From positions 16,043-80,042 of the forward strand of contig JAXGGA010005237.1 of NCBI GenBank assembly GCA_038373865.1: a DNA stretch of 64,000 bases. The letters are read 5' to 3'. Numbering within the stretch: the stretch's first letter is position 1; each line of letters starts with the position of its first letter. This stretch comes from Uloborus plumipes (Eukaryota; Arthropoda; Arachnida; Araneae; Uloboridae). The notes beneath the pieces were generated by a model that made no database searches, was not told the DNA's origin, and was given only the letters and a program-made list of their open reading frames with translations. The position numbers and the translations under genes are program-made. This document shows, piece by piece, positions 44,301 to 59,311 of this stretch.

Positions 44301-47300
44301 ACTCAACTTTGCAGAAAATGTCTTGCGAGTTAGAAGTTCTAGAACTGCTATTATAGCAACAGGTAAGTGCTTCAACGTGCAAACAAAGACATACTTAATG
44401 TAGAAAATATCTGTCAGTGGTTCCTCTACCATTCGTTGCCGAGCCCCCCAGCAACGAGCTATTATGTCTTCGTTAAATGATGTCAACTCCAGACAGAATA
44501 AAGTCTGGCTATTCTGTGTCATTCCTGCGTAGGGTGCTTTGTATGACATTTTAAACTTTAGAAGTATTTTACAACGTTTATCTGACGATTGCACAGAGAG
44601 TAGATATTGTCGGTGGCAAGTTTGATACGATGGAGATGAATTTGTAGGTAGTTATATCTGACGGGGGGGGGGGGGGGGGGTTAGAGCCGAAGTCGAACGA
44701 CGACTGCCACTGTTCTAAAAGCGTAGGGTGCTTTGTATGACATTTTAAAACTAAATTTGCATTTCGGAATGGAAATTAGTAAAAACTTACAGCAATTAAT
44801 TTTTAGAACAGTGACATTTATTTTCTCGTCAGAAATTTTATTCTAATATTAAGAATTATGTTTTTACTTTTGAATTTGATTTCTAAAGGCGTATTTTTTA
44901 ATTTTTTAAACTATAATTTATTTTCTTTCTAACAAATTCTTGTAACATTAAGCTTATATTTAACATTATATTTTCTGCTCTTAGTTTTGTAAACTTGTGA
45001 ATTATGGATACATCGACAGCAGCGAAAATCCTTTTAACTTTACCGCACGCAAAGCCGTTGTGTGTAACTCTATTTATTACACAAATGTAAAATTTCGTCA
45101 TTACGGTCAACTAAAAAGTCAGCTGCAATAATACATTACTTGCAGTTAACATTAAAGATGAAGAAGAAAGTTTCGTGTTGGAAACATTATCATCGAAATT
45201 CAAATTTTCATTTATTCAATTCCTTATTGTAGATGAACGTGATAATGAAGAGCATATATCTTATGAACAACTGTATGTACAAGTGGCGGTATACGCAGAA
45301 GCACTTAAGGATGCAGGGGTGAAGAAAGGAGATGTAGTAACATGTAGGTGTTCAAGTCTCTTCGCTGAAATTGTTTATTTGATTAGTCAGATGAATCTAC
45401 TACATTTATTTATTTGTTTATTTTATTTTAGGTTACATGTCAAATAGAGCTGAAGCTGTTTTTGCATATTTAGCGACTGCGAGCATTGGTGCAATATGGT
45501 GTGGGGCTCTCCCTTATCTAGGAGTTAAGGTAAGTGATATTTCAAATTTTGAAAATCATTGAATGTCTCTATGTAGTGTTTCAGTTAATTAATAAATACA
45601 ATTTACAAAAAGTAAAGAGTCGTGTTTCTAGTTTTCGTAACTTATTCAATCCACAATAATACAAGAGACAGGTTACGATATATAATACCTCTAACAAAAA
45701 TACCCGGCGTTGCTTGGTCAGTAATAATATTGAGAAGCAATTTATACTTTCCTATGGTTTTTTTTTTTTCCCCGACAGAGTGGTATAGTGGTTAAGACGC
45801 TGGCCTCTCACGCCCAAAAGCGTGGGTTCGAACCCGGCTCCAGTCGGTGGATTTTCATGATGCAGAAAATCGACAGCGCTCATGTCGTATGATTATGCGG
45901 CATGTAAAAGATCCCTCGAGTACTCATTTGGCATGCAGTACCTCTTGGCTAAATTAAATTCCTAGTGCAGTTTCGCATCGAACAGAGCCCAGGTGCTTCC
46001 ATCTCGTGTGAGAACTGGGCGTCAAAATTCTCGTGGTAATGACATCTCGTATGGAAACTGGGCGTCAAAATTCTCGTGGTAATGACATCTCGCCGACAGT
46101 GGTACTACATGAAAGAATGGGTGCCGGTCTTGGGGAATGCACTAGGTCTGCAAATGGCAAGAAGCTAAACGCAGCCCCATTAAGAAAAAAAAAGAAAAAT
46201 GTTTTTTTTTTTTCTTTTTTAACTGAACGAACTTAAAACGCTTTGACGTGATGAAAAATTGTTTTCTATTCCTACCAATTAAAATAAAACAACACTAAGT
46301 AATTATTTAATATATGAGAAAAATAATGAGTGAATAAAATAGAAAATGAATAACAAAAAAAAATGAGCGAATGCATAAGTGAATTAAAAAGTAAAAGAAG
46401 GCTAATAAATTAATAAATGAAGAAATACGTACGTGATTTAGTAAATGAATGCATAAGCAGACGAAATGAGCTCTTTCACTTTTCTCCGTTCACTTTGCCC
46501 AGCATGCACTTGACAAATTACATTAAACATTTAAAATAAAACATTCCAATATAAACTAAATAAGGATTGCACTGAACATCAGTAGACCTTATAAAATAGT
46601 TAAAATCAAATTTTCAAAAAAATAATCATTTTATAATAGCAAGAAATGTTTTTGAAAAACCATTAATATAAAAAGAAAAGTATTAAATTTCGAATATCAT
46701 TTGTAAAATGTTTCTCGTTGATCATTGGAACCTTTTTTTTTTTTGGCCAGGAATAAACTATATGTCTAGAAAATTAGTTAATATATTGCTGCATAGGTGG
46801 CGTCGCAAACTGTGAAAATATTTTACCATTTCACTTTCGCCCATTTGATTTTACCCCACATTCCCCTACATAGCTTGTTTCTTACCTTTTAGGGTTTTCT
46901 TCTGTAGGCGGGTTCCAGTTTCTCAAACGTTTAAGAAATATTTTGGACAATTCACACAATCTTTCTTCTGTTGTAAACGTGAAAGTTTGTATGTATGGAT
47001 GTTTGTTACTCTTTCACGTAAGCACTATTGAATGGATTTTAATGAAACTTTACACTAATATAGCTTATACTTCAGAACAAAGCATAGGCAATATATAGGT
47101 ACAACACTGATAATAAAGATATTATGTGAATTGTCAACACAATTGTTCTCTTTGAAACTGTTTATGTACACTGCGATGTAAAAGTTTAGACAAATGGCAA
47201 ATATATGAATAAAACGAAAACTATTCAACGAAATGCTTTCAAATTTCTACAGCAGGTACACAATATGGTCCCAAGTACGTGTCTGAAGTTCTTAATAATA

Positions 47301-50300
47301 TAAATGGAATCAAATTTTGGACATTACAAAAGACATTTTTTTCCATTGTTGCAAAAGTTTAGACAACAGTCAGATTTTATGCAAATATCCCTTGAAATGT
47401 GATTGGTGGAGGAAAGGTGGGACTTTATTATTCGAATATCAAGTGCAGAGATTGCTGAATAAATAATCAAACTATCAAAAGCTCTGTAGTTCTCGTGTAA
47501 AGAAGATGAGAAAGTCGGGAAGCCGAAATTTGAAAATGAACATATTTTATAAATTTTTTGTCTTTTAAATCGGCTCTAGTATGGTAGTAAATTATTTTTT
47601 ATTTTGTGGAGAGCAAATTTAGACATGAGTATCGATCGAAAGGGCCAAAAAAAATTATATTTCTTAAGGATGAAGGAATTGAAAAAACGACTCGAACTGA
47701 CAATTCGCTCCTTAATCCTACAAAACTTCAACTTGGGTCAAAAATAGCACGTGACAGCATAAGTAGATGAACAACTGAATCGGATTGCATAAAAAAAACA
47801 AAGAATTGTGCCTGAGCCTTTTCGGATAGAGTGTCCCAAATAAGCCAGATATTAATGTGAAAAGCAGCATATGTATCATCGTGACTAAAAATGAATAATA
47901 CTTTCTTTGATAAAAATTATTGAAATTGGGATGGCCTAGATGAACTATAATTCTTTTCGCGGGACTTGAGAAATATCAAATGATCATATGCTGAGCTGCT
48001 TTTACCATTAAAATCTGGGTTATTTGGGACACTCTGTCCGAAAAGGCTCAAGCACAATTCTTTGTTTGTTTTATGCATTCCGATTTAATTGTTCATCTAC
48101 TTATGCTGTCACGTGCTGTTTTTGACCCAAGTTGAAGTTTTGTAGGATTAAGGGGCAAATCGTCAGTTCGAGCCATTTTTTCAATTCCTTCATCCTTAAG
48201 AAATATAATTTTTCTTGGTCTTTTGATCGATACGCATGTCTGGATTTGCTCTCCACAAAGTAAAAAACAATGTTCTACCATACTAGAGCCGATTTAAAAG
48301 ACAAAAAACTTATAAAATAGGTTCATTTTCAAATTTCGGCTTCCAAACTTTATCAACTTCTTTACACGAGAACTACTGAGCTTTTGAGAGTTTGATTATT
48401 TATTCAGCAATCTCTGCACTTTATATTCGAATAATAAAGTCCCGCCTTTCCCCCACCAATCACATTTCAAGGGATATTTGCATAAAATCTGACTATTGTC
48501 TAAACTTTTGCAACAATGAAAAAAAAATGTCTTTTGCAATGTCCAAAATTTGATTCCAGTTATATTTTTAGGAACTCCAGACACGTATTTGGGACCATAT
48601 TGTGTACCTGCAGTAGAAATTTGAAGGCATTTCGTTGAATAGTTTTCTTTTTATTCACATATTTGCATTTTGTCTAAACTTTTGCATCGCAGTGTATAAA
48701 GCGTAACTCACAGCATTGTATATTTTTTTCTAATTTAAACTGCATTAATAGGCACATTATTATTGTTACTTATTTTAATACTTAGAAGGATAGAATAACA
48801 TCATGCCGCTATTTGCAAAAATAGACTAATAAAACACGACAGTCAGTTCGAGAAAAGCAAACATTTGCACAAAACCTTAAATAACTTTCCAAGTAATTTT
48901 TTCACAAATTGGGCCTTCAAGGTGCGCATTTTTCTTGTGGTTAATGTAACCGCTTTGGATGTATTTATAGGTTGTGGTTTCGATGTTCAAACAAACGAAT
49001 CCGAAACTCTTATTTGCAGCTGGAAATTTTTACTTTGATGGAAAAGAGATGGAAATGGTCCAAAAACTCTCAAATATTGTGAAAAGTAAGTGCACTTTCA
49101 TAATTGGTCAGAGATCAAAATTTGGAAAGAAAAAAAAAACAGTATTTTGTAACGTTTTTACGTTCTCCTGTGTCTAGCATATAAGAAGTATTAAATAAAT
49201 GAATTTTTTCGAGCTTTGGGGAATTTAAACTTTTTGAGGTGTTCTGAATAATTTTTGACTATTTTTTGAAAGCGTCGGTCCGCGTATGTATGTGTGGGCT
49301 AGCCTAGCTATTGTAGCAACTCTATCTTAAAAACTACTGTATAAAGGCTAAAGCGTTTAAACGTATGAGCAACTTGAATTGATAAATTTCCTCTGCTTCA
49401 ATTAGGAAAACAAAATTAGGTCTTGTTCACATGAAATCATTTACTGGTATGCTAACCCTACTAAAAATGACCCATAGAGATCATTAAAAACCTATTGATA
49501 TCAGTACAGTTCTATTGATATGAATTGATTTCTATGGATGTCTCTATTGGTATCAATAGAAGGTATTGATATCTGTAGCCTATTGATCATATCTTCAATG
49601 GATATCAATAAACGCCTTATAGACATCAATAAAAATTTGGTCAGTAGGGTACTGATCCCAATAGATATCACTTAAAGCTTTACCGACATCAATAGAAATC
49701 CGATCGATAGGATACCGATACCAATGGATATTCAAAAAGCTTTAAATGACGTTAATAGAATTCCGATAGGTAGTACACTCTTAATTCAAAAGAGGGAAAA
49801 ATTAAATCTTAAAAAGATTAAAATCTATTGCGGATGCATACCTTCTTTCTGAGTGTTATTTTACAGAAAAACGAAAAGAGACGAAAAAAAGGACTAAAAA
49901 TTGTCTATATTGGAGTGAAATTCGGAATCACACTTTTTGAAGAGCGAAACATAAAAACATTCCTTACCAGGAAAGTACTCGATCATGGAATAATGAATTT
50001 TTTTTTTATTGTTAAGTATTACTTGACTCAGTTCTCAAGATTTTTATTAATAGCGTCCTTACAATTTTTGAATATAATGTGCCGAATATGTTACGTGGTT
50101 TTGATTGTCAGGTTGTTGCCAACCTGCATTATCTTTTAAAATAAATACATTACATTTATGAGTACCAATAAAAAGAGCATTGTAAAACATGTTTCTGGAC
50201 GCATGCGTTTTTGCCCTCGCGCCCCCGTTATCGAAATATAAGGCCCTAAAGTCAGCTGAATTTTTTTAAAAATCGCCAATTTTAGCGAGTTATAATGAAA

Positions 50301-53300
50301 TTGGGAAGCTGCGGCGCGGTTTAACTATTTGCGTCTAACGAGAAACCTAATTCCTATTTTTGGTCATCTGCAAAGCTTATGAAAGACGGCTTTACAAAAA
50401 TGAAGAGTTCTGCTGGATATTTTACATACCACTTAGGCAAATGACACACCACCTTGTTCGAGTAATTCTATCTCTAGTAAAAATGACCCGTAGGGATAAA
50501 TAAAAGGAAATTGTATGGGAAAATATGTTACGGATATCAATATTGTTAAATCAGTAGAGACCTATTGATATTAGTAAAGATCAATACAAGATCCATAGCA
50601 TCTTTTAGTGATATCAATAGAAAAAAACCGTAGGATCTATGGACATCAATAAAGATCCATAGCATCTTCTAGTGATATCAGTAGAGCAAAACCGTAAAAT
50701 CTACAGAAATGAATAAAGATACACAGCATTTGTTCAATTGATATCAGTAGACTTCTACTGATTTAGCTGTATTGATATCCGTTGGCCATTTCCCCGTACA
50801 TTTTTTTATTGATCTCTAAGAGTCATTTTAGTAGGGAATTTAACCCATTAAGAAGATTAAAGACGAAGTTAAAGTAAAAGCACAGCTGGGTGAGAGACCA
50901 ATTAGGGTATTGATTAGAGTTAGTTACGTTAACACATGTAATGCGTTACGCGGGGTGTGAGCTCCTCATATTTGGGTGAGCGCTTGCACTTTGTATATTA
51001 GTGTAAACCTCGGCGACTTTCTGCCTCACTGTCAACTGTCGCGCAATGGATATCTTACCGCCTTATTCACCGAACCAAGCGTGGTTAAACCGGCCCTTAA
51101 CCCGGAGTTACCGCCTACTTCGTATTTACCGTCAATTTAATTACGCGCTGACAGGTTTCCGAAACCACGCTTGGTTGGGAAACTTAACCAAGCTCTAGGA
51201 ACAAAATTAAATGCGTGGTTTGTTCTCTGGGCATGCGCAATACATGTAAACATTAATAACATAAGTCAAAGCAATGATGGAAATAGGATCTATACGATTG
51301 CGGCGATTTCCACGTTTTCACCCACGATTCCGAGAAACTCTTATTATATTCTTTATTTTTATGACAAATATTTCGTTAGTAATGGGCTGTGAAATGTGTT
51401 AATTAATTTTCAATAGCAAGAGAGCACTACTTTCAACGCAAACCTTAGTTAACTCCAAATGTAAACAAATGACGTAGTAAATCATGTGACTTTTTTTAAC
51501 CAATAGGATGCTTGGTTTGCTCGCTCAGTTGAGTTACCTGGAAGTTGGGTAACCCCGGCGTTAATTTTGCCTGTGAACCGCGTGGTAACACTCTCAACAC
51601 TGAGTTATTAAACTTCGTGGTTTCGGCCACGGGGCTTGGTTAACGGTGAATTAGACGGTTAGAAGACATCCGGATGATTTTACCAAAGGTTGAATAAATA
51701 AAGATTGGGTACGGTTAAAGTATGACAAGTGTAGATGCGGAATTCAGCAATAGTCACGGCATCGTTTCTTGACTTGAGGACGTGTGTGACTGTAAGAACA
51801 GTTGACCAATGGTTAACAGTTGTCGTTCACAAGCAACCACAGCATCAGACGGTTGATATATTGGGCTGTGAAGAAACAGGCAGTAGAAAAATAGTACAGC
51901 ACATAACAGGGGCTACGACTGATATCGTGGCCTTAATGCGACCTGGAAGCAGCACAATGACGGCCTCTAAGCTGTTTGCCTGCACAATGTGTACCTTTCT
52001 TCTCAATTGATAAGGAGTTATAGAAAAAAAAATACTGATACAGTTATAGAAAAAAAACCGAAACACTCGGAATTATTGGGCTGCTATACTTTCAAAGAAC
52101 AAAAGAAAGGTGTCTTCTGACATGGATTGAAGTGTTCTTTAAAACTACGTGAGTAAAATTTTAATAAGGGGCCATATACAAAGTGAAATGAACACAAAGT
52201 CTGAATTTTCAAATGGGAACCCCTACATTTGGTTACATAATTAGGCGACGAGGGCCAAAATTAAGCTGGGTCTAAAACGGCGTTACTTTAGGACCAGTAG
52301 AACAAAAGTTATGACCGACCAAAGATTAGAAACCACCTCCACATTTAAAATGCTACTTTGAAGGTCGAAATTTACAAAGAGTAGACAAATCATATTTTTT
52401 CGATTAAATTACCTAAAGCTACTCACAATAATATGTTTGCTTTTCGTGATAAATTAAAAATTCTCGTGTTTTGTTAAAGTTATAATATTTTTTGAAACTT
52501 GGAAGAGAAAACCCTACCAGTCCCGATATATACCCAGACCCTATAGTCCATTGGAAAAATGCAACATTCTATCTTTTTGATTAAACAAAGAAAGATGCAT
52601 ACTTTTAGCTACGCACTAACCCATGCAGCACATACCTTCTGGAGAGAGGTTACAATTTAAAAGTATTTATATAAACTACTGTATTAGGATTGGCAATAAT
52701 GTTAAAACCGTGGCTCAGAATTTAAAAAACGTCTAATCGTTACAGATTATTCCGAATAACCTCCGATATACCACAGTTTTCTATGAAAATCAAGTGTCCA
52801 CGCAAAAGAATATTTCAATTGCTACATGTTGCATGAAAGCAGACTTCTCACTAATGGACAAAAAATTGGATTGTCAACCAGTTATAAAATATACTCAGCA
52901 GCGTTATTAACCGTTTCGCTTTCAACATATTATTACTGTTGAAAACTAAATACTATATAAAAACGCTGAGCATATTCTGCTACTGGTGGATAAGCTTATT
53001 CCTTTTCTTTACATAGAAATTCCCTGCTATTGTTTCAGTTTACACAGTTGTACATGGTCCCTAAAAATGGTTCTTTTAGCATACCTTAAAAACTACTGGA
53101 TATTTTGAGCTCTCATTTCAGATTCTCCTTAGAAACCCCTTCTAAATTGTTTCTCCGTCAAAATATTACATGGTTCCAGATCATCATTTTTTCAAATATT
53201 AATTTCATAATTCTTTTAAAAAAATTAAAAAATTTTATCTGAGAGGAAGTCGATGACGTTTTTATTGTTGGGTTGGTTCATACTTTGATATAAAAAAGCA

Positions 53301-53706
53301 AACTTTGCCGTACCTATCGTGGTTTAGGTATTATAAGGCCAAGTATCAAAATATTTTAATATTACGGGACGGTTTTTTCTCAGTTCAATTATGAAGCAAC
53401 GGCTGGAGCAAATTTAAAACGATTTGGCATACAAAGTTAAATGACGTTGCTGATCACAAATATGCGATAAAAAGGGGGTTTTCATAGAAAATTTTAAAGT
53501 TGATGCAGATTTTAATATGAAGACGACCCCTTAACAACACTTTACTAATAGAAATTTATAGAGCACATTATTCCTGAAAAAATAACATATTACTCGTGTC
53601 TCTAGTGTTAATAGTCTTCGAATACGAGCGAGTGTTTCGTTTTCTTTTTCTATGACTGTTCATGTGGGGGCAACATTGTATCAATTTGAAATTTCGAATT
53701 TCTGAA

Positions 53707-53737
<31 letters not shown>

Positions 53738-56700
53738 CAGCTTAGTACACAAATGCTAGTTTACACTTTCAGACAAAGTCGGCACAAAGTACATTAAACA
53801 TTTTTTTCAATTATTGTGATTTGAAGAAAGAGAAAAACAACTAGCCCTCCAGCACGAGGCATAAAATTTTTTTCTTCAAAAAATTGATTTTTCTATTTAT
53901 TTATATATTTTTAAAATACAGATAAGTTAAAAGAAAATGTAATTCCAAAATCATTGGAGAAGCCTTTCATATCAACATTTGTAACTAAATAATAAAAGAA
54001 CAGTACATTTTAAAAAAATATGTATTCACTTGAAGAAAAAGATCCGCATTTTTGAATATAACTTGTATATAGGAGACTTAAATATTAAGGTTGTTCAAAT
54101 AAAAAGGCACTTGACGATATAATGTGAATATAAATGAAGGTTTTATTAAAAATATTTACCATATGCCTGAGCACAGCACTCAATCTGATTAACTTACCAA
54201 AGGACTCCTTGTTCCCCGAATTTCTGTGACAGTGACGAGACAAGTCCTTCCCAGTGTCCTTGAGTTTGTCGCCTGAAATGAAACGATCCCCTTTCAGATG
54301 CTATTCAAAGGACCAACTGATCATCAATTAAGCAGCTTGATCCAAGTGTAAACATACAATTATGAGCAATGTGTCGACGCAAAGCGTAGAATAACTTAAA
54401 AGTACTAAAGTTCTCTCAGAATTTCAGCTAATTCAATTTTCTTGCTACACGCAAAGTGTCGAAAAAATTGTACTAAAGTTTATATTAAAATCTTGCACAA
54501 AAGTTTGTGGAAAAAATAACAGGGTGGTTTAATAAGGACAACTTTGCCCTTTAAGTCAATTATTCTAACCTTTGATTATAAATCTAGATTTATAAAATAA
54601 TGCCCAACATATCTGTTTATCTTAAAGGCATAAAAAATAGTTAAAATCGATAAATCATTCTGTGATTAGCTATGACATGCAATGATATTATTATGCATGT
54701 GTGTGCAACTTGTATGTATAATACTGTAATAAAACATTATAATTTAAAGAATTTTGAATTTTTTAAATACTTCTAAAAAGTAAATAACTCATGTATGTAT
54801 TATTGTGTATTAAACAGGTAAATTTCAAACTTTAGGCAGTTAAAGCCCATTGAAAGCGTATGCGTGAAAAATTACAAAAAAAAAAAAAGAAAAAAACTAT
54901 TAGTTTTGAAAATTTTAAGTTTTAACATATTTTTTCAGAATTTTAGCCTCATGCGCGAATTGATGATGTTAACTTAGAATTCTCTCTTTATTTTTCCTCA
55001 ATTGAAGATAACAAACTACAAATTTTGAGGGTTAACGCGATTCCTAAATTAAAAAAAAAAAAATCGATTTTTTCGATCCACCTTAATATAGACCACTCAT
55101 AGAATTTTTTTCCTCAAGTAGAATGTTTTATGACATTTTCCCACCAAGTACAAAGCATCGTAAGGTTTAAAATACCTTAGAAAGCAATTACCCGAATATT
55201 ATTATAGTATAGAAATGAGCACATGTATAAAATAACCAAATGGGTGGTGTCAGTTTGATATTGGAAAAGTACCTTCAATGTGGAACATGACCCCCTCTAG
55301 AAGTAATAGTGTAAATGCAGCAATGTGTGATGCTGACAGTTATGTCGTTATGTAATCAATTAGTTCTGTAAGAAGAAAGAGCTAGTGCTCTTGCAAAACA
55401 ATGGCAAGGGTTTGAGAGGGCAGATTGAGAGCAGCTTAGACGTGTCCCGGAAAGCATCACAAACGTGCACGATAACATTTAATGCTAGGGATCAAGCTGA
55501 CACTTTTCTATGCAAAATTATTGCCTGTTGAAGCCAATCACCTACGATGCGAATCCTGTCTAGTCTTGCGTTGTCGTCCTGTAAGAGGAAATTATCAACT
55601 ATTATTCCAGCTTATGGGCACGCATAAGCGCCATTAATGGCGTCTCTATGAACCTAAGCATTCCCGGTTCCCTTTGAGAAGACATGGAAGTATACAAGTC
55701 CACTCAAAGAGAAGCCATTCCAGTCCCAGGTACTGTATCTTCTGTATGCATCCCTTTCACGGATGTTTGACGGATGGTAATGGGTTTCAGGTTCTCTCTA
55801 CACTGTTAAAACTACGGGTGACGCAGGGGTGCCAATAAGAAAGCTGGGGTGGAAGCAAGGTGCCATGGGGTGCCATTGCTAATTTGAAATGCTCTTTTCG
55901 TACCAAAAGGCCTCTCAGAAGGTGCCTAATGCTTTTTCTAGAGCGGCACCCTTTAGGCTAGCGCATGCTCAGTGAGACATCTGAAAGGCACCCCTGATAG
56001 CCTGCGGCTGCGCATTGCGACTCCAAGATCTCATCATCATCATCAACCATTTGAATGGCGGACATCTTGTTTATGTCGACACGACAGAATTTTCGGTACA
56101 GTATTTTCACAGTCTTGGATTTCCCCTTGAGTTTATTACAAAAATGGATTAATTCTTCATTTTAATCTTCGAATTCTCACGTAAGTACATGCATTTAATC
56201 ATAGTTCTAAGGTTTTCCAACATATTACAATCATTTCAAATTGTTCCAACGGAAATGTATCTTTTTGTAGCGATTCTCTTTTTGCTGCGTAGACACAGCC
56301 AACAAGCAGCAGAACGCGAAGGAAAGAAAAAAAAAACTTCTGCCTGACTCTTTCTTTCTTATTTGTTTTTATCATGCGTATATGCCATGATTTGCATTTT
56401 GTGCTTTCGCTAATATCTTTCGTTGGCGTTATTGATAACGAATGCTGAGTTCGTTATTCCCAGAGCTTACTTTTTTTTGTTCCTTCAGTTGAAATTAATA
56501 GATCCTTAAAATATATTTTGATTTTTAATCTGTCGAGAAATTGGATGTTTAACAAAAACTGCTTTTCGAATACCCCTATATTTTAGTCCTTTAGTTTAGA
56601 TACTTAAATGTCGAATTTAATATGTTACTTTTAAATAAAATTTTAGAAGTTAATGAAACGATTCAATTTTTTATTGATAGAATAATGCAACTGAATATTT

Positions 56701-58311
56701 TTGATTGTTTTTGAAAGGGATTCATAAAATACCCTCCCTCTTCATTTCCGGTGCAGATAATGCAGTAGTAAATATCAATAGCATTTTAAAACTACTGAGT
56801 TGAATCCAAGTCATGAATTCTTTTAAAATATGTTGGAAAGTCTGAAATGTGAGAAAATGCCTTAAATTACAAGTTTCGATCATTTTCAAATGTGAATTCA
56901 AGGTGAAAATGTACCAAGACTTCGTGAATAAAAACAATAAAAAAAAAGTAAACACAATTGAAAATCAAAAACGCACACAGCACACGGGGGATTTGCAATA
57001 GTGAACAGTGAGGGTGCCATTACGCTCTCCTATGCGGTTGCATCTTTTACTCGCGCTGCTCGTTGAATTGAGGGTGCCAGTTTTTCACCCAAGCCAAGGG
57101 TGAAGAAATCTCGGCTCCCTACTGGGTGCCGCTGCTGTTACAAGCGTTCCACCCCGGAAAGGTGCCAATTGCAACCAGCAGTTTTAACAGTGTGCACCAA
57201 GCAACGTCTACTATTGCTTTCTACGGTAAATCTAAAACTCATCTGTTAGTGATCAAGCATCAGTGGGCATGTTGTCCTGCTTATTGCAAACGGTCTCACC
57301 TATTGCGCGATATAGAGCTCCCTTAGAAGACAGGCTGACTTGTCCGGCATTTTGGTTCCAAGACATTCTTGGATCCAGCCTTGTTACAGGTATTTAAAAC
57401 ACATTAATATTATACCTGGTTGCTCTGGCGTAAAATAACTTATGATTAGTTGGATAAAGCACCATATTAGGTAAATTTAAAAAGACAACTTATTTCTCGA
57501 ATTTACAAACGGTTTATTGGGAAATGTTTAATGAAATTGAGTCTATTTTCATATTGGACTTGTTTTAAGCCTGAGTTTATGAAATGTTATTGTCATATAG
57601 ACAAAAAAGTCAAATATCATCTATGCAGCTACAATTCAAGCTTAGCTTCCACTGTTCTTCAATGCGACTTGAGTACAGGTACCAGTGGTAACACGCCCAC
57701 CGTTTTGGAACCAAAATGTCGGATGAGTCAGCTCCCCTCTTATAGGAGCCTTAGCGCGATGTGAGTGGGACATAAATAGCTAGTCGCCTCGCATACAGAC
57801 CACATTCGTGAAGACGTTGCACCAACAGATTTATTTCTGTATGTGCACATAATGTCAAATATTGGGCATCGGCGCACGTCGTAGCCGTTGGCCGTACATG
57901 GCATAACCACCTAGATATCAATTCCGTGGTTTGAAATTGACTCAAAGTCTATAAACCATAGATGATTTCACAATTAACCAAATTGGCATTTCTGTTTTAT
58001 TTGTCCTTCCTCTGGCCGATTTTCTATTGCAGTTTCGCAGAAAAACGAGGCCTGGAGGTCATTGTTGCAAATCGTTTATCTGACATTATTTTCGGCAGTG
58101 TCACAGTGACATTTATAGGCTTGCTCTCAAATATGGACTTTGCTCTTTGCAGATATGGTTTTCTGATCGCAGCGCTACTACTTTGCATATTGCTGTTTTT
58201 ACGCAACAACTCTTACTTGTCAACATATTCAAATCTCACACGGTTTGGCTTAGTTTTGAGCAAGTTATTTCTTTTTTATTTTTGCTGTTTTCTTTCATTT
58301 GTGATAACCGG

Positions 58312-58365
<54 letters not shown>

Positions 58366-59266
58366 ACGTACTGTATTTTTTTTTTTTTTTTTGTCTAGGT
58401 CTGCCATCTCTGAAGAAAGTGGTTTTTGTGCCTTCAAAGTACAAACAGGATGAAATTAAAGATCTACCCAAATGGTAAAATTAACTTAATTCATGAGCAA
58501 TAATAGTGCAGCACAAAATTTGAGCTTGACAAATACAATGCAAAAAGTGGTTCTTCGGATGCAGAGACATCTGTTTTCTTCAGACATCTTTTTATTCGTA
58601 AGCTCATTTTTTAGATTGAAAAGGGCATTTCCAGTAACGCCAAAACACGTGTCTGCATTATTCCTGCGCATTTGTTCTTTTTAAAGTTGCATTTTTCCTT
58701 TTATTTTTTAACTTTGCTTTTATTTTATTTTAAACTAGCTGCGTGGACCGGCTTTGCACGGTCTACCTTAAGAATACAAGTTTTGTCAAGTGACGCGTGT
58801 CAATAAGTTAGATTAAAGTCGATATTTTGCCAGCAAGTGGTATGAACAATGAATCAATAGCCAAAAAAAAAGTTTAATTCCCTCGTTACAGGTAAAGCTT
58901 CAAAGCAAAAATTTAATTTGGTTGTGCTCAAAAAAAAAAAAAAAGACAACAGATATTTATTCAGCTAATTCTTATCAATGTTTGCCTTCATGCCAATTCT
59001 TATATTTCATGCTCGTGCAGACGGCTTTTTATATCCAACTTAATCCAACTTAAAATTAATGTTTCTGAACTAAAAAATGCCTGTATCTTTTTTTCCTGGT
59101 GAAGATACCAATCTGCAATTTTCAAAACCGCAGGAAGGAAATCCTCTTAAAAGGTATTTTTCCTGATCTTACCAATGAGACTAAAATAGAGAAGATCATA
59201 TAATTATTTCGGGCAGAAAGAACCATTTTTGGGCCTTTAAATTCAAATCCGATCTGTTCCGTACTT

Positions 59267-59311
<45 letters not shown>

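Noticed and set aside
45146..45232. Upstream extension of AACS exon 4 from an AG at 45145
   Set aside because: It is open and in phase, but adds 29 residues with no counterpart in AACS proteins, while a better pyrimidine-rich acceptor sits immediately before the conserved part.
45781..45850. Functional tRNA gene
   Set aside because: A and B boxes are good, but pairing of the acceptor stem is only partial and a non-tRNA body with an A-rich tail follows, so a SINE is the better reading.
54521..55086. Another TAGGGTGG-type palindromic element
   Set aside because: The candidate ends (CAGGGTGG and CCACCTTA) do not match each other well, and no 8-bp duplication was found.
57962..58398. Hydrophobic 134-residue frame resembling a membrane protein
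   Set aside because: The frame ends in a TA/TG microsatellite, has no splice support and lies in an AACS intron. AT-rich DNA yields such hydrophobic readings by chance.
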